DNA from: Pirellula staleyi DSM 6068 | Lineage (GTDB): Bacteria > Planctomycetota > Planctomycetia > Pirellulales > Pirellulaceae | Reading direction: 5' to 3' | DNA: 64,000 nucleotides | Assembly: GCA_945875845.1 (NCBI GenBank) | Contig: CAMCMB010000017.1 | Location: forward strand, 1 to 64,000 | In this document: in pieces, positions 1 through 8,842 of the stretch | Numbering within the stretch: position 1 is the first letter of the stretch | How the letters are laid out: the number at the start of each line of letters is the position of its first letter | Position numbers and translations under genes: made by a program | Notes under the pieces: model-generated | Told to the model about the DNA's origin: nothing | Databases searched by the model: none | What the model saw: only the letters and a program-made list of their open reading frames with translations

Positions 1-77
1 CGCACGGTTCTCTGGACGGCATGATAACAGCCAACTTCGTTGGGATCAAAGATATCGCGACGATTCTGCCTAGCCAT
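1..77 (-). CDS. Transposase N-terminus, partial (REP-associated Y1-like)
   Basis: The minus strand opens with ATG at 77 and reads out of the window after 25 codons. The visible peptide starts MARQNRRDIFDPNEVG and continues CYHAVQRTV. This opening resembles the N-termini of planctomycete IS200/REP-associated tyrosine transposases (Y1 family), small proteins that nick single-stranded DNA at hairpin repeats. That would suit a genome full of palindromic repeats. Only the leader is present and no catalytic residue can be checked, so the family call rests on remembered similarity of the first 20 or so residues. Confidence 0.45.
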   Translation of the reverse strand, partial: MARQNRRDIFDPNEVGCYHAVQRTV

Positions 78-252
78 GGCCAGAGCCCCTTTCCGAAAAT
101 GCCTAACGAAAATGCAACGCCACAAAACTAAGCTAAAAATCTAACAAAAGCGAAATCGGTGGACAAGCGTAGATGGGTGGCCTTATGGAATGTAGATGGG
201 TGGCCCCATGGGATGGTGTTATGGAAGTAGATGGGTGGCCCCATGGGATGTG

Positions 253-297
253 ACCCATGGGATGGTGACCCATGGGATGGTGACCCATGGGATGGTG
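253..297. repeat. 15-bp tandem repeat (3 copies)
   Basis: The unit ACCCATGGGATGGTG occurs three times head to tail at 253, 268 and 283. Just upstream (about 170-252) are looser copies of a related phrase, GATGGGTGGCCCCATGGGAT. The unit contains the palindrome CCCATGGG. The whole stretch 78-620 lies between genes; open frames crossing the repeat are low-complexity products of it. The phrase GATGGGTGGCCC also recurs near 8045, 8549 and 8690, so it belongs to a dispersed family. Confidence 0.75.
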
Positions 298-620
298 CGA
301 GAAATCCTCTGACTTGGCCCGCTTATTTGTGCGGAACCCAGCGCTATCTGATGAAGAGCTTTCCGTATTTCATTGTGTTTCGCGTTACCAAATTCGGAAT
401 CGAGATTATTGCAGTAGCACACGAGCGACAAAGGCCGGGTTACTGGACTCAACGCACTGTGTCTTAGCGAGGTATACCACTGCCGTTGCTACACCCACGA
501 CGTTACCTTCAACGTCGCAAATGCTTGGCGTGCTACCTCAACGACTGGCCAGAATGGATGGCGGAGGTTAAGATTGTAAAGTCTCTAATGATGCCAACAA
601 TTTGCCGATTTCCTGCTAGA

Positions 621-738
621 CACAGCCGACAAAAGAAGCAGGCACGCTCCACCGTGCCGTTCGCAGTCAAGCTTTTGCAAGGGTTCCAGGTGGACGGCAC
701 ATGGAATGTGCCTACTACTTTCACTTTTGTCGGCTGTG
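621..738. mobile_element. MITE-like element, copy A, with perfect 15-bp inverted ends
   Basis: The element begins CACAGCCGACAAAAG at 621 and ends CTTTTGTCGGCTGTG at 738, a perfect 15-bp terminal inverted repeat. It is 118 bp long and has no coding capacity. Internally it holds a second palindrome around GGCACATGGAATGTGCC. Three more copies lie at about 21007-21112, 34984-35100 and 63400-63506. No clear target-site duplication is visible. It is probably mobilised in trans by a transposase encoded elsewhere (inference). Confidence 0.75.
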
Positions 739-783
739 ACCTGCGAGAAATCAAAAGTAATTTGAAAGGGAAAGGGAAACCGA

Positions 784-1341
784 TTGAACCCATCCACCAT
801 CCCCAAGGTTCGCTACTCCTACCAGGAGTACCAGTCTTTCCCAGCCGACGGATTTCGGCATGAAATCATCGATGGAGATCATTACATGAGTCCGGCTCCA
901 TCGACCAAGCATCAAACGGTTTCTCGGCATTTGCAGTTTCAACTCTATGCACAGATCGAGATACCAAAGCGAGGCAAAGTATTCAATGCACCCACGGACG
1001 TTGAGCTAACTCCAAATGACATCGTTCAGCCCGATCTGCTCGTTATCATGAACGAGCGAAAACAGATCATTGGCCCCAAACGCATACTTGGCATTCCCAA
1101 TTTGATCGTTGAGATTCTTTCGGAATCAAACCCAGAACACGATCGATTATTAAAATTCGGGATGTACAGTAAGGCGAGCGTACCCGAATATTGGATCGTT
1201 GATCCGCATAGCGAGACGATTGAACAATGGGTTTTGGATTTCCAGTCCAACTATGACAGATTGGGTGTACATCATGAATCTATCTCCATTTCAACCATTC
1301 CGAACGTGAACCTCAATCTAATGGCGATCTGGGATGAGTAA
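784..1341 (+). CDS. Uma2 family putative endonuclease (DUF820)
   Basis: The 185-residue product matches the Uma2/DUF820 family, a PD-(D/E)XK-type nuclease fold common in cyanobacteria and planctomycetes with no settled role. Visible features are the N-terminal SYQEYQSFP segment, EIIDGDHYMSPAPSTKHQ, the acidic motif VQPDLLVI around residue 80 and VEILSESNPEHDR followed by YSKASVPEYWIVDP, which together form the usual catalytic core. The likely start is TTG at 784, preceded by purine-rich AAAGGGAAAGGGAAA; no ATG fits before the conserved N-terminus. Its last 8 bases overlap the next gene, which suggests coupled translation, although the two families are not known to work together. Confidence 0.82.
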   Translation: MNPSTIPKVRYSYQEYQSFPADGFRHEIIDGDHYMSPAPSTKHQTVSRHLQFQLYAQIEIPKRGKVFNAPTDVELTPNDIVQPDLLVIMNERKQIIGPKRILGIPNLIVEILSESNPEHDRLLKFGMYSKASVPEYWIVDPHSETIEQWVLDFQSNYDRLGVHHESISISTIPNVNLNLMAIWDE

Positions 1342-3754
1342 CGCGATGGGTCAAATCAATAAAGCCTCGACGACCTCTAGTTTGTTGTTCCTGGTTGCTG
1401 TTCTCCACGCCGCTTATCACCCCCTCCAAGCGCAGGATGGCACAAATATCAAGAGCCTCGCTGATCCATTTTTAAAAGTGAATTGCATCCGTTGTCATGG
1501 GCCAGCCGCAGCCAAGAGTGACTTGCGAATCGACCAGTTGAGCAGTGACTTGAGCGATCCGTCGACATTTAAAATTTGGCAAAGGATTTTGTCTCGAATC
1601 GAGTCAGGCGAGATGCCTCCGGAAAAGGAACCGCGTCCGGCGTTGAATGATTTGGCCGAAGTTGTCGAACAACTATCGGTCACGCTAAGTGCAGCCGCAG
1701 CGAAGCATAACGAGGAGGGGCGCACAATATTGCGGAGACTCAATCGTGTTGAGTACGAGAACACGGTGCGAGACCTCTTCGATATAAACGTGTCCGTGAA
1801 GGAAATGCTGCCAGAGGATGCTGTCTCGCGGGGCTTTGACAATGTAGGAGCTGCACTCAATGTCTCGCCGGTGCTGATCGAGCGGTATCTCGATGCAGCC
1901 GATGCGGTCCTCGATGCGGCTGTCGCACCGGTTCACAAACTGGAGAGCACGACTCAAAAATTCGACCTCTATGATTCCCTTCCGAAATGGTTCGTTGCGG
2001 GCGTTTGGAAGCGGGAGGATGGCGTAATCCTCTACCGCAATGGTGGCGATTCGGCATCCGATCTGCGTGAGTTCAAAGCACCGGCACCTGGTCGCTATCG
2101 TTTCCGCATCTCAGCCTCGGCACATAACTCGGAGACGCCCCTGCCGATGGCGGTTCTGCTGGGCAACTTTGTCGTAAGCGGCAATCCCACTCGGCATCTT
2201 GGCTACTTTGACGCAACCCCCGGTCAACCGAACCTCATCGAGTTCGAAGAGCGACTCGCTGCACGCAACGACACGGTCAAGGTTACGCCGGTCGCGTTGC
2301 CGTTTGTGTACTTGAAGCACGAAACGATGCCGGACTATCCCGGACCTGGGCTGCAGATTCACTCAATAGAAGTCTCAGGTCCGGCCCCGGAAGCATGGCC
2401 GACCGAAAGTTTCCGCCGCGTGTTTGGTGATGTGGATCCAAAGAACGGGAAATTAGCGGACGCCGAACGGTTGCTGCGTGAATTGCTCCCCAAGGCATTC
2501 CGTCGGCCCATCACGGAGACTCCTCTCGATCAAGACGAGGTGCAGCCGTTTGTGTCGTTGGTTGCGAAGGCGCTGGACATTGGATTGCCATTTGAGGTGG
2601 CGCTTCGAACAGGAATCAAAGCGGTCTTGACTTCGCCCAAGTTCCTTTATTTGCGCGAGCCGACTGGCCCGCTCGACGACTATGCACTTGCTTCACGTCT
2701 GTCTTATTTCTTATGGAGCTCGATGCCGGACGAGACTCTCGTCGCGCTAGCTCAAAGCGGCAACCTGCATCAATCCGAGGTTCTTTATGAACAGGTTGAA
2801 CGCATGCTTTTGCATCCCAAGGCGAAAGCCTTCACCGAGAATTTCACGGGCCAATGGCTAAGCATTAGGGATATCAACGCCACCACGCCGGACAAGACAA
2901 TGTACCCTGAATACGAAGAGTTCCTGCAATGGTCATCGGTTCAGGAAACACATCTTTTCTTCGACGCATTGTTGAAAGAGAACCTCAGTGTTGGCAACTT
3001 TGTCGACTCGGATTTTGCAATGCTCAACGGACGACTGGCTCAGCATTATGGCATCCCAAACGTGCATGGCGTGGCATTCCAAAAAGTTGCTCTCAAACCC
3101 GAGTATCACCGAGGCGGAGTGCTAACCCACGCGAGCATTCTCAAGGTCACCGCCAACGGTTCTACGACGTCGCCGGTCCTGCGTGGCGTGTGGGTGCTCG
3201 ATCGCATTTTAGGCATGACAGTTCCTCCACCACCTCCCAATATTCCCGCCGTGGAACCTGATATTCGTGGGGCGACGACGATTCGCGAGCAACTCGCCAA
3301 GCACCGAACAACCGAAAATTGCGCTGGCTGTCATAGCCGAATCGATCCATTTGGCTTTGCGTTGGAAAACTACGACGTGATTGGTGGCTGGAGAGAACGG
3401 TATCGTGTGGTCGCCGACCGCAAGGACTGGGTAAATAACCGCATCGGACCGCTCGCAAAATACCTCGCTGCGTATCAGTATGGCGAAGGCAAGCAAATCG
3501 AAGCTGGGGACACGCTGCCGGACGGTCGACCGTTCTCGGACTTGGCTGAATTGAAGCGATTGCTGCTTGCTCATCCCGAAGCGATTGCTCGTTGTGTGAC
3601 CGAGAAACTAGTGACATATGCGACTGGGCAACCGGTCGAATTTGCGGACACTCAGGCAGTGAATCGGATTGTGAACCAAGCCAAGGAGGCGAACTATGGA
3701 TTGCGCTCGATCATCCATGCGGTTGTCGCCAGCGAACTTTTTAGGACCAAATAA
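1334..3754 (+). CDS. DUF1592-type planctomycete cytochrome c protein
   Basis: An 806-residue exported protein with the planctomycete domain series PSCyt (haem motif CIRCH, residues 51-55), DUF1587 (around RLNRVEYENTVRDLFD), DUF1595/DUF1592 in the middle, DUF1588 (CAGCHSRIDPFGFALENYD near residue 680) and DUF1585 at the end. A hydrophobic leader (LLFLVAVLHAAYHPLQAQ) predicts secretion. These proteins are thought to be surface or periplasmic redox proteins, and no reaction is established. Start is ATG at 1334 or ATG at 1346; the second puts the leader closer to the start. It lies 6 bp upstream of the DUF1552 gene, its usual partner, and the two probably form one transcript. Confidence 0.88.
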   Translation: MSNAMGQINKASTTSSLLFLVAVLHAAYHPLQAQDGTNIKSLADPFLKVNCIRCHGPAAAKSDLRIDQLSSDLSDPSTFKIWQRILSRIESGEMPPEKEPRPALNDLAEVVEQLSVTLSAAAAKHNEEGRTILRRLNRVEYENTVRDLFDINVSVKEMLPEDAVSRGFDNVGAALNVSPVLIERYLDAADAVLDAAVAPVHKLESTTQKFDLYDSLPKWFVAGVWKREDGVILYRNGGDSASDLREFKAPAPGRYRFRISASAHNSETPLPMAVLLGNFVVSGNPTRHLGYFDATPGQPNLIEFEERLAARNDTVKVTPVALPFVYLKHETMPDYPGPGLQIHSIEVSGPAPEAWPTESFRRVFGDVDPKNGKLADAERLLRELLPKAFRRPITETPLDQDEVQPFVSLVAKALDIGLPFEVALRTGIKAVLTSPKFLYLREPTGPLDDYALASRLSYFLWSSMPDETLVALAQSGNLHQSEVLYEQVERMLLHPKAKAFTENFTGQWLSIRDINATTPDKTMYPEYEEFLQWSSVQETHLFFDALLKENLSVGNFVDSDFAMLNGRLAQHYGIPNVHGVAFQKVALKPEYHRGGVLTHASILKVTANGSTTSPVLRGVWVLDRILGMTVPPPPPNIPAVEPDIRGATTIREQLAKHRTTENCAGCHSRIDPFGFALENYDVIGGWRERYRVVADRKDWVNNRIGPLAKYLAAYQYGEGKQIEAGDTLPDGRPFSDLAELKRLLLAHPEAIARCVTEKLVTYATGQPVEFADTQAVNRIVNQAKEANYGLRSIIHAVVASELFRTK

Positions 3755-3760
3755 AGAAAC

Positions 3761-5038
3761 ATGAACACTCTCAAACGATTTTCCCGCCGTGCATTGTTGC
3801 GGAGCGCTGGCGTCACGCTGACTTTGCCGCTTTTGGAAGCGATGGGTGCATCGCCATCGCGAGGTGCAACCGTCATGGAACCGCCGCGACGGATGATCTG
3901 TATCAATACAACCCTCGGCTTGCATACCCCCAACTTGTTTCCAACTCAGGCGGGGCGCGAGTATGAGTTAACGCCTTACCTCGAGCCGATCCAAGAATTT
4001 CGAGACGAATTCACCGTCTTCTCCGGACTTTCCCATCCCGACGTCGATGGTGGACATCCAGCCGAGTTGTGTTACCTGACCTCCGCTCCCCATCCTCGTG
4101 CCGATAACTTCAAGAACACCATCTCGCTGGATCAGTACGCCATTGAACAACTGGTGCCCGACACGCGGTTCGGTTCGCTGGTGCTGGCATCGTCGTCAAG
4201 CCGCGGGCTGTCGTTCACGCGTAGTGGCGTGCCAATTCCGGCCGAAGAACGGCCGTCTCGCGTCTTCAAAAATATGTTTGTGAACGGCACGCCCAAAGAG
4301 ATCGACATGCAGATGCAAAGACTCAAACAAGGGCAGAGTATCATGGACTCTGTCTTGGGCGAGGCCAAGGATTTTCAAAAAGGTCTTGGCACCAAGGACC
4401 GGCAAAAGCTTGATGAGTACTTCAATTCGGTACGCGACGTTGAGCAAAGGATGGTTAAGTCCCAGGACTGGGCGCTTCGTCCCAAGCCACAAATCGATGC
4501 CAAGCCGCCAGTCGATATCGCAAGTTCGGTCGAAGTTCCGGCGCGTGTGCAGTTAATGATCGACCTTATGCACCTTGCCTTTCAGACCGATTCGACACGG
4601 TTTATCACGTTTGCCTTGAACGGACTCAACGCCGTACCAACGATTCCTGGCGTTACGCAGGATTGGCACAATCTCTCGCATCACGGACAGGATCCCGTCA
4701 AGCTTGCGGAATTGCGTGTTGTCGAAATCGCGCAGATGAAGCTGTTGGGAGAACTGCTGACCAAGCTCAAGAGCACGAATGAGGAGGGCGAGACACTGCT
4801 CGATCGAACGATCGTGATGTTCGGCAGCAATTTGGGGAACGCGAACAGCCACGACAACAAGAATTTGCCCATTCTCGTCGCCGGTGGCGGATTTCGGCAT
4901 GGCCAGCATATGGCCTTTGATCCAATGAAATCCCCTCCGCTTTGCAATCTTTACGTACAGTTTTTGCGCCGATTGGGTGCGGACGTTCACGCCTTCGGTT
5001 CTAGCACTGGAACCATTCCCGGTTTCGAGTTAGCGTAA
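3761..5038 (+). CDS. DUF1552 domain-containing protein, Tat-exported
   Basis: A 425-residue protein of the DUF1552 family, found almost only in Planctomycetes and Verrucomicrobia and nearly always paired with a DUF1592-type cytochrome, as here. The N-terminus FSRRALLRSAGVTLTLPLL is a twin-arginine-like leader. The fold is probably related to DUF1501/alkaline phosphatase-like proteins; HNLSHHGQD near residue 307 and NLGNANSHDNKNLPILVAGG near residue 355 are typical family segments. It starts 6 bp after the preceding stop. Enzymatic activity is unknown. Confidence 0.88.
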   Translation: MNTLKRFSRRALLRSAGVTLTLPLLEAMGASPSRGATVMEPPRRMICINTTLGLHTPNLFPTQAGREYELTPYLEPIQEFRDEFTVFSGLSHPDVDGGHPAELCYLTSAPHPRADNFKNTISLDQYAIEQLVPDTRFGSLVLASSSSRGLSFTRSGVPIPAEERPSRVFKNMFVNGTPKEIDMQMQRLKQGQSIMDSVLGEAKDFQKGLGTKDRQKLDEYFNSVRDVEQRMVKSQDWALRPKPQIDAKPPVDIASSVEVPARVQLMIDLMHLAFQTDSTRFITFALNGLNAVPTIPGVTQDWHNLSHHGQDPVKLAELRVVEIAQMKLLGELLTKLKSTNEEGETLLDRTIVMFGSNLGNANSHDNKNLPILVAGGGFRHGQHMAFDPMKSPPLCNLYVQFLRRLGADVHAFGSSTGTIPGFELA

Positions 5039-5401
5039 CGGACGCTCCTTGGTGCAAGAAGATACTGCGACACGGAAGGGATAACGGAAGGGATAACTGT
5101 GCCGATGGGAAGTCATCGCAAGCGTTTTGAGCCTCAGCGCAAAACGCTCATTTTGTTTGCCAATATTGGTTTGATTTGAGCAGAAAGTTTAGGATGGCTA
5201 GGAGAGATCCAATTGGTCTTTGGAAACATCTTCGGGTTTAAAATGAGCGTCTTGTCCGAAGGCAAGCGTCAGGTTCAACTGTTTCCAATCGACCAGCACC
5301 CGCTCGCGCACTCGACAAGTTTTGACTTATCGGCGACTGAGCTATCCTCACTTACGTTCCGGGTTGTGATGTTACCTTTTGCCATGTCGAACCAAATGAA
5401 A

Positions 5402-5453
5402 TCAACAAGCCGGTGAGCGAGGGGCAGACCGTCCCTCGCTTACCGGCTTGTTG
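5402..5453. repeat. Long palindrome (22-bp arms, one mismatch)
   Basis: The left arm TCAACAAGCCGGTGAGCGA.. (from 5402) pairs with the right arm ending at 5453 over 22 bp with one mismatch, around a loop of about 8 bases. It could fold into a strong hairpin and may end transcription, but there is no T-tract. The right arm (CTCGCTTACCGGCTTGTTGA) recurs at about 33711-33733, and weaker relatives lie near 56400 and 61590, so it belongs to a dispersed family. The remainder of 5039-5687 holds no gene that I can support. Confidence 0.75.
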
Positions 5454-5484
5454 ATTTAGTGAAATCGTTATTGGTTAAGGGCGG

Positions 5485-5542
5485 TACGACGGACTTCCAA
5501 GTCCGTCAATGGGGAATTCGACGGACTTGGAAGTCCGTCGTA
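5485..5542. repeat. Perfect 23-bp inverted repeat, dispersed palindrome family
   Basis: Positions 5485-5507 and 5520-5542 are perfect reverse complements separated by 12 bases, and each arm contains the inner palindrome GGACTTCCAAGTCC or its complement. A close copy lies at about 33767-33820, and a single arm at about 40008-40030. The bases just upstream (GAAATCGTTATTGG) also occur at 33740 and inside the 3' end of the RND gene at 13187. This is a REP-like element; its role is unknown. Confidence 0.78.
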
Positions 5543-5687
5543 CTATGAAATCAACAGCCTGCTAGCGCCCCGCGGCTGATTGTACAGACTGATCAGCCGG
5601 TACGCGTTAACCCGCAAAATTGCGTCCCGACAAGGGGATCTTCACCCATAGTCCCCAATTGCAAATTATTTGAGTTATCATATTGAT

Positions 5688-7895
5688 ATGAACGCCTTGA
5701 AGCAATCGTTTACGTTTTCTACCGAACCTTGGATTGTTGGTTTGTCGATCGTCATTTGTGCATTGACGATTGCGATGGCCTACTTTGCTTGGCGTCGTAG
5801 CGGCTATTCCAAACCTGTTTTTTGGCTTGAGATACTCAGATGCGGTATTGTCATCGCGGGAGCCTTTCTCCTCAATCAGCCAGAATGGGTTCAAGAGTTT
5901 CGGTCTAACGAAAAACCAGCGTTGATCATTTTGTCGGATTCGTCGGAAAGCATGCAGACCAAGGATGTTCTGGTAAAAAGAGAATCTGGCCAAAGCGAAG
6001 TTCAGTCTAGGGCTGATGCGATTTCTCCCCTTCTCCAGGCCGACGCATGGAAGTCGTTAGCATCTCGAATGGACGTGAAGTTTGATGCGTTTCCCAACGG
6101 TGGTACCAAGGATGGAACGGACCTGTTTGCCGCACTGAGCAACACCATCGAATCTTCGCAGCGAATTTTGGGAGTTGTCTTGATTTCCGATGGAGATTGG
6201 AATTCAGGCCAGTCGCCTGTGAATGCGGCGATGCGTTATCGAGCCCAAGGCATACCGATCATTTCGATTCCCACGGGAGCTTCAACGCGGTTGCCGGATA
6301 TTGAGTTGCTCAGCGTCGATACGCCGACATTTGGCATCACAAACAAAGCGGTTCGGATTCCTTTCACAATTGAATCGGCGCTCCCTCGCGATTACGTCGC
6401 GAATGTTGTGGTGACGAGTTCGGATGGAGAACGCATCAACAAGGAAGTTCGAATCACAGCCATGTCCAGAACCAGCGATTCGGTCGTATGGACCCCCAAA
6501 AGCGATGGTGACTTTACCTTGACGGTAGACGTTCCTCAGCATCCGGACGAACTCATTGCTATTAACAATTCGATATCGACGCCGATCGCGATTCGGGCGG
6601 AGCGACTCAAGGTTTTAGTGATTGATAGTTTCCCTCGATGGGAGTATCGCTATTTGCGAAATGCGCTTTCTCGCGATCCTGGGGTTGATGTCTCGTGTTT
6701 GTTGTTCCATCCAAATCTCGATAAGGTTGGGGGTGGAAACAAAGACTACATTAAAGAGTTTCCAACGGAGATCGAGGAACTCGCCAAGTACGACGTTGTC
6801 TTTTTGGGGGACGTTGGTTTAGATCAAGGGCACTTGACCTTGGAGCAATGCACATTACTGCGGGGTTTAGTGGAGTATCAAGCTAGCGGCTTGGTCTTCA
6901 TGCCAGGGTGGCAAGGGCGTGAGCATTCCCTTGTCGACACGCCGCTCGATGCATTGATGCCAGTCACGCTAGATCCTTCGCAACCCTATGGATTCGGTTC
7001 GAAAACGCCGATGCGATTTGAGTTGACCGAAGCGGGGCGACGAAGTCTGTTAACGAAGTTGGCGGATACTCAAGATGAGAACTTGGACGCCTGGAACACA
7101 CTGCCAGGATTTCAATGGTACGCACCCGTCATTCGAGCCAAGGCGGGAACCGAGGTCCTTTGCGTTCATCAAGAAATGAGCAACGAGTATGGACGAGTGC
7201 CGTTGCTTGTGACAAAAACATTTGGAGCTGGCAAAGTGCTGTTCATGGGCACCGATGGGGCATGGCGTTGGCGACGAGGCGTCGAGGACAAGTTTCATTA
7301 TCGTTTTTGGGGACAAGTCGTTCGATGGATGGCTTATCAACGCAACATGGCCAAAGGGGAATCGATGCGATTCTATTTTTCGCCAGATCAGCCCGTATTG
7401 GGGCAGACGCTTGCTCTGCGAGCCAACGTGATGGAAAACAATGGGGAACCCTTAGGGAGCGGGGATGTAACTGCTAGGATTGAGGCACCGTCGGGCAAGT
7501 TCAAAGCGATCCGTCTCAAAAGCGGCGGCGTGGAAAGTTGGGGATCCTTTGAAGGGCGATACGAAATCGAGGAGGCGGGTTCGCATTCGGTGCTCCTCGC
7601 TTGCAAGCAGACGGGAGCCACGCTGGAAACCTCCTTTTTTGTGCAAGGAACTACCAAAGAACGCGTTGGGCTGGCGGCACGCCCCCAAGTCCTTGAAGAG
7701 TTATCCAAAGTGACCAACGGCAAAGTGATACAGCTGACCGATAACGACATGCTACAAGCGTTTTTAGGAAATATTCCAGACCCACCGTCTATTTTGCGAA
7801 GACTGCAGTTGTGGTCTCATCCCTTGACGATTTTCTCAATGGTGACAGCGCTTTCGATCTTCTGGATAGGTCGAAAATGGGCTGGAATGATTTAG
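5688..7895 (+). CDS. vWA-like membrane protein with glutamine-amidotransferase-like domain
   Basis: A large membrane-anchored protein. Two N-terminal membrane segments (WIVGLSIVICALTIAMAYFA and LEILRCGIVIAGAFLL) precede a von Willebrand A-like domain whose LSDSSESM carries the DxSxS metal-site pattern. The middle (about residues 300-560) resembles the GATase1-like fold seen in planctomycete 'glutamine amidotransferase' membrane proteins, and a final membrane segment (PLTIFSMVTALSIFWIG) closes the protein. Homologues often sit with BatA/MoxR-type complexes, but no such partner is visible here. ATG at 5688 is preferred over in-frame TTG at 5670; neither has a clear ribosome site. Function is unknown. 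Confidence 0.72.
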   Translation: MNALKQSFTFSTEPWIVGLSIVICALTIAMAYFAWRRSGYSKPVFWLEILRCGIVIAGAFLLNQPEWVQEFRSNEKPALIILSDSSESMQTKDVLVKRESGQSEVQSRADAISPLLQADAWKSLASRMDVKFDAFPNGGTKDGTDLFAALSNTIESSQRILGVVLISDGDWNSGQSPVNAAMRYRAQGIPIISIPTGASTRLPDIELLSVDTPTFGITNKAVRIPFTIESALPRDYVANVVVTSSDGERINKEVRITAMSRTSDSVVWTPKSDGDFTLTVDVPQHPDELIAINNSISTPIAIRAERLKVLVIDSFPRWEYRYLRNALSRDPGVDVSCLLFHPNLDKVGGGNKDYIKEFPTEIEELAKYDVVFLGDVGLDQGHLTLEQCTLLRGLVEYQASGLVFMPGWQGREHSLVDTPLDALMPVTLDPSQPYGFGSKTPMRFELTEAGRRSLLTKLADTQDENLDAWNTLPGFQWYAPVIRAKAGTEVLCVHQEMSNEYGRVPLLVTKTFGAGKVLFMGTDGAWRWRRGVEDKFHYRFWGQVVRWMAYQRNMAKGESMRFYFSPDQPVLGQTLALRANVMENNGEPLGSGDVTARIEAPSGKFKAIRLKSGGVESWGSFEGRYEIEEAGSHSVLLACKQTGATLETSFFVQGTTKERVGLAARPQVLEELSKVTNGKVIQLTDNDMLQAFLGNIPDPPSILRRLQLWSHPLTIFSMVTALSIFWIGRKWAGMI

Positions 7896-8431
7896 TTTTT
7901 TTTGCTGCTTGGCGGTGGGGAGATGCTTGGGTCGTCACCGGAGGGCTTGCGCCCTACCGCTATGATTTTTGGTAGCGGAACAACGCGAGCCGTCCGGTGA
8001 GCGGGGGCCAACTGGGGCCACCTCCCACTTGGTCGACAAGCCTAAATGGGTGGCCCACGGGAAGGGCCCGCAACTGTCAATCCGATTCAACAGATACGAA
8101 GGCCTCACGCAAAGACGCCAAGACGCAAAGGATACAAGCCTGATCTTTGCGTCTTAGCGTCGCTCGCGTGCATTCGATTTCCTATTTGCGCACGTTTCGC
8201 ATTGACCCATGCCGCCGGACACCATGTAGCAAAAAGACATGAAAGCACCGCCGGCGACTTCCAACAGGGAATGGGTCCGCTTGGCGAATCATCCAGAGAA
8301 GGTTACCGCGCGTAGCGTTATGGTGAACCCTAGTCACGTCCTCTTACGCAACCGGCCAGATGGCGTTGCCACAGTTTTGCCCCTTCAGGGCGGAGTCGCG
8401 TTGTCGGACATTTGACCCAGGGCGGCGCTGC

Positions 8432-8711
8432 GCTCTGCCCTGGGCTAAGCTGTGGCTGCCCCATTCGGGGCGAAATGCAAAAGCCAGACCGAATTGAATT
8501 CGGAGTCGGAAAAAGTGTTGATCCATTGAGAAGACCCTAAGAATAAAGATGGGTGGCCCCATTAGGTTCTCCGCTCTGCCCTGGGCTAAGCTGTGGCTGC
8601 CCCATTCGGGGCGGAAGGCAAAAGCCAGACCGAATTGAATTCGGAGTCGGAAAAAGTGTTGATCCATTGAGAAAGACCCTAAGAATAAAGATGGGTGGCC
8701 CCATTAGGTTC
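8432..8711. repeat. Tandem duplication of a ~140-bp block
   Basis: About 138 bp starting GCTCTGCCCTGGGCTAAGCT and ending CCCCATTAGGTTC occurs twice in direct order, at 8432-8569 and 8573-8711, nearly identical. It includes the phrase CCCCATTCGGGGCG and the GATGGGTGGCCCC phrase seen near 200. Its first part also recurs in the repeat field at 52.5-53.5 kb. The gap 7896-8842 otherwise holds only similar low-value intergenic sequence, including AAGACGCCAAGACGCAAAG near 8113, and no convincing gene. Confidence 0.75.
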
Positions 8712-8842
8712 CAATTCCCGGACCTCGATTTGAGACATTGTCCGCATCGATGGGCTCAATTTGGCGTGGACGTGTTACTATACTCTCTGGTAACTGCACT
8801 CGTCCGCCTTGAAATTTCTAGTTGTTTGCATTGAGTTTACCG

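Noticed and set aside
231-571. Overlapping frames with GDPWDGDPWDG or similar repeats.
   Set aside because: They are translations of the 15-bp tandem repeat, with no ribosome site and no protein-like composition.
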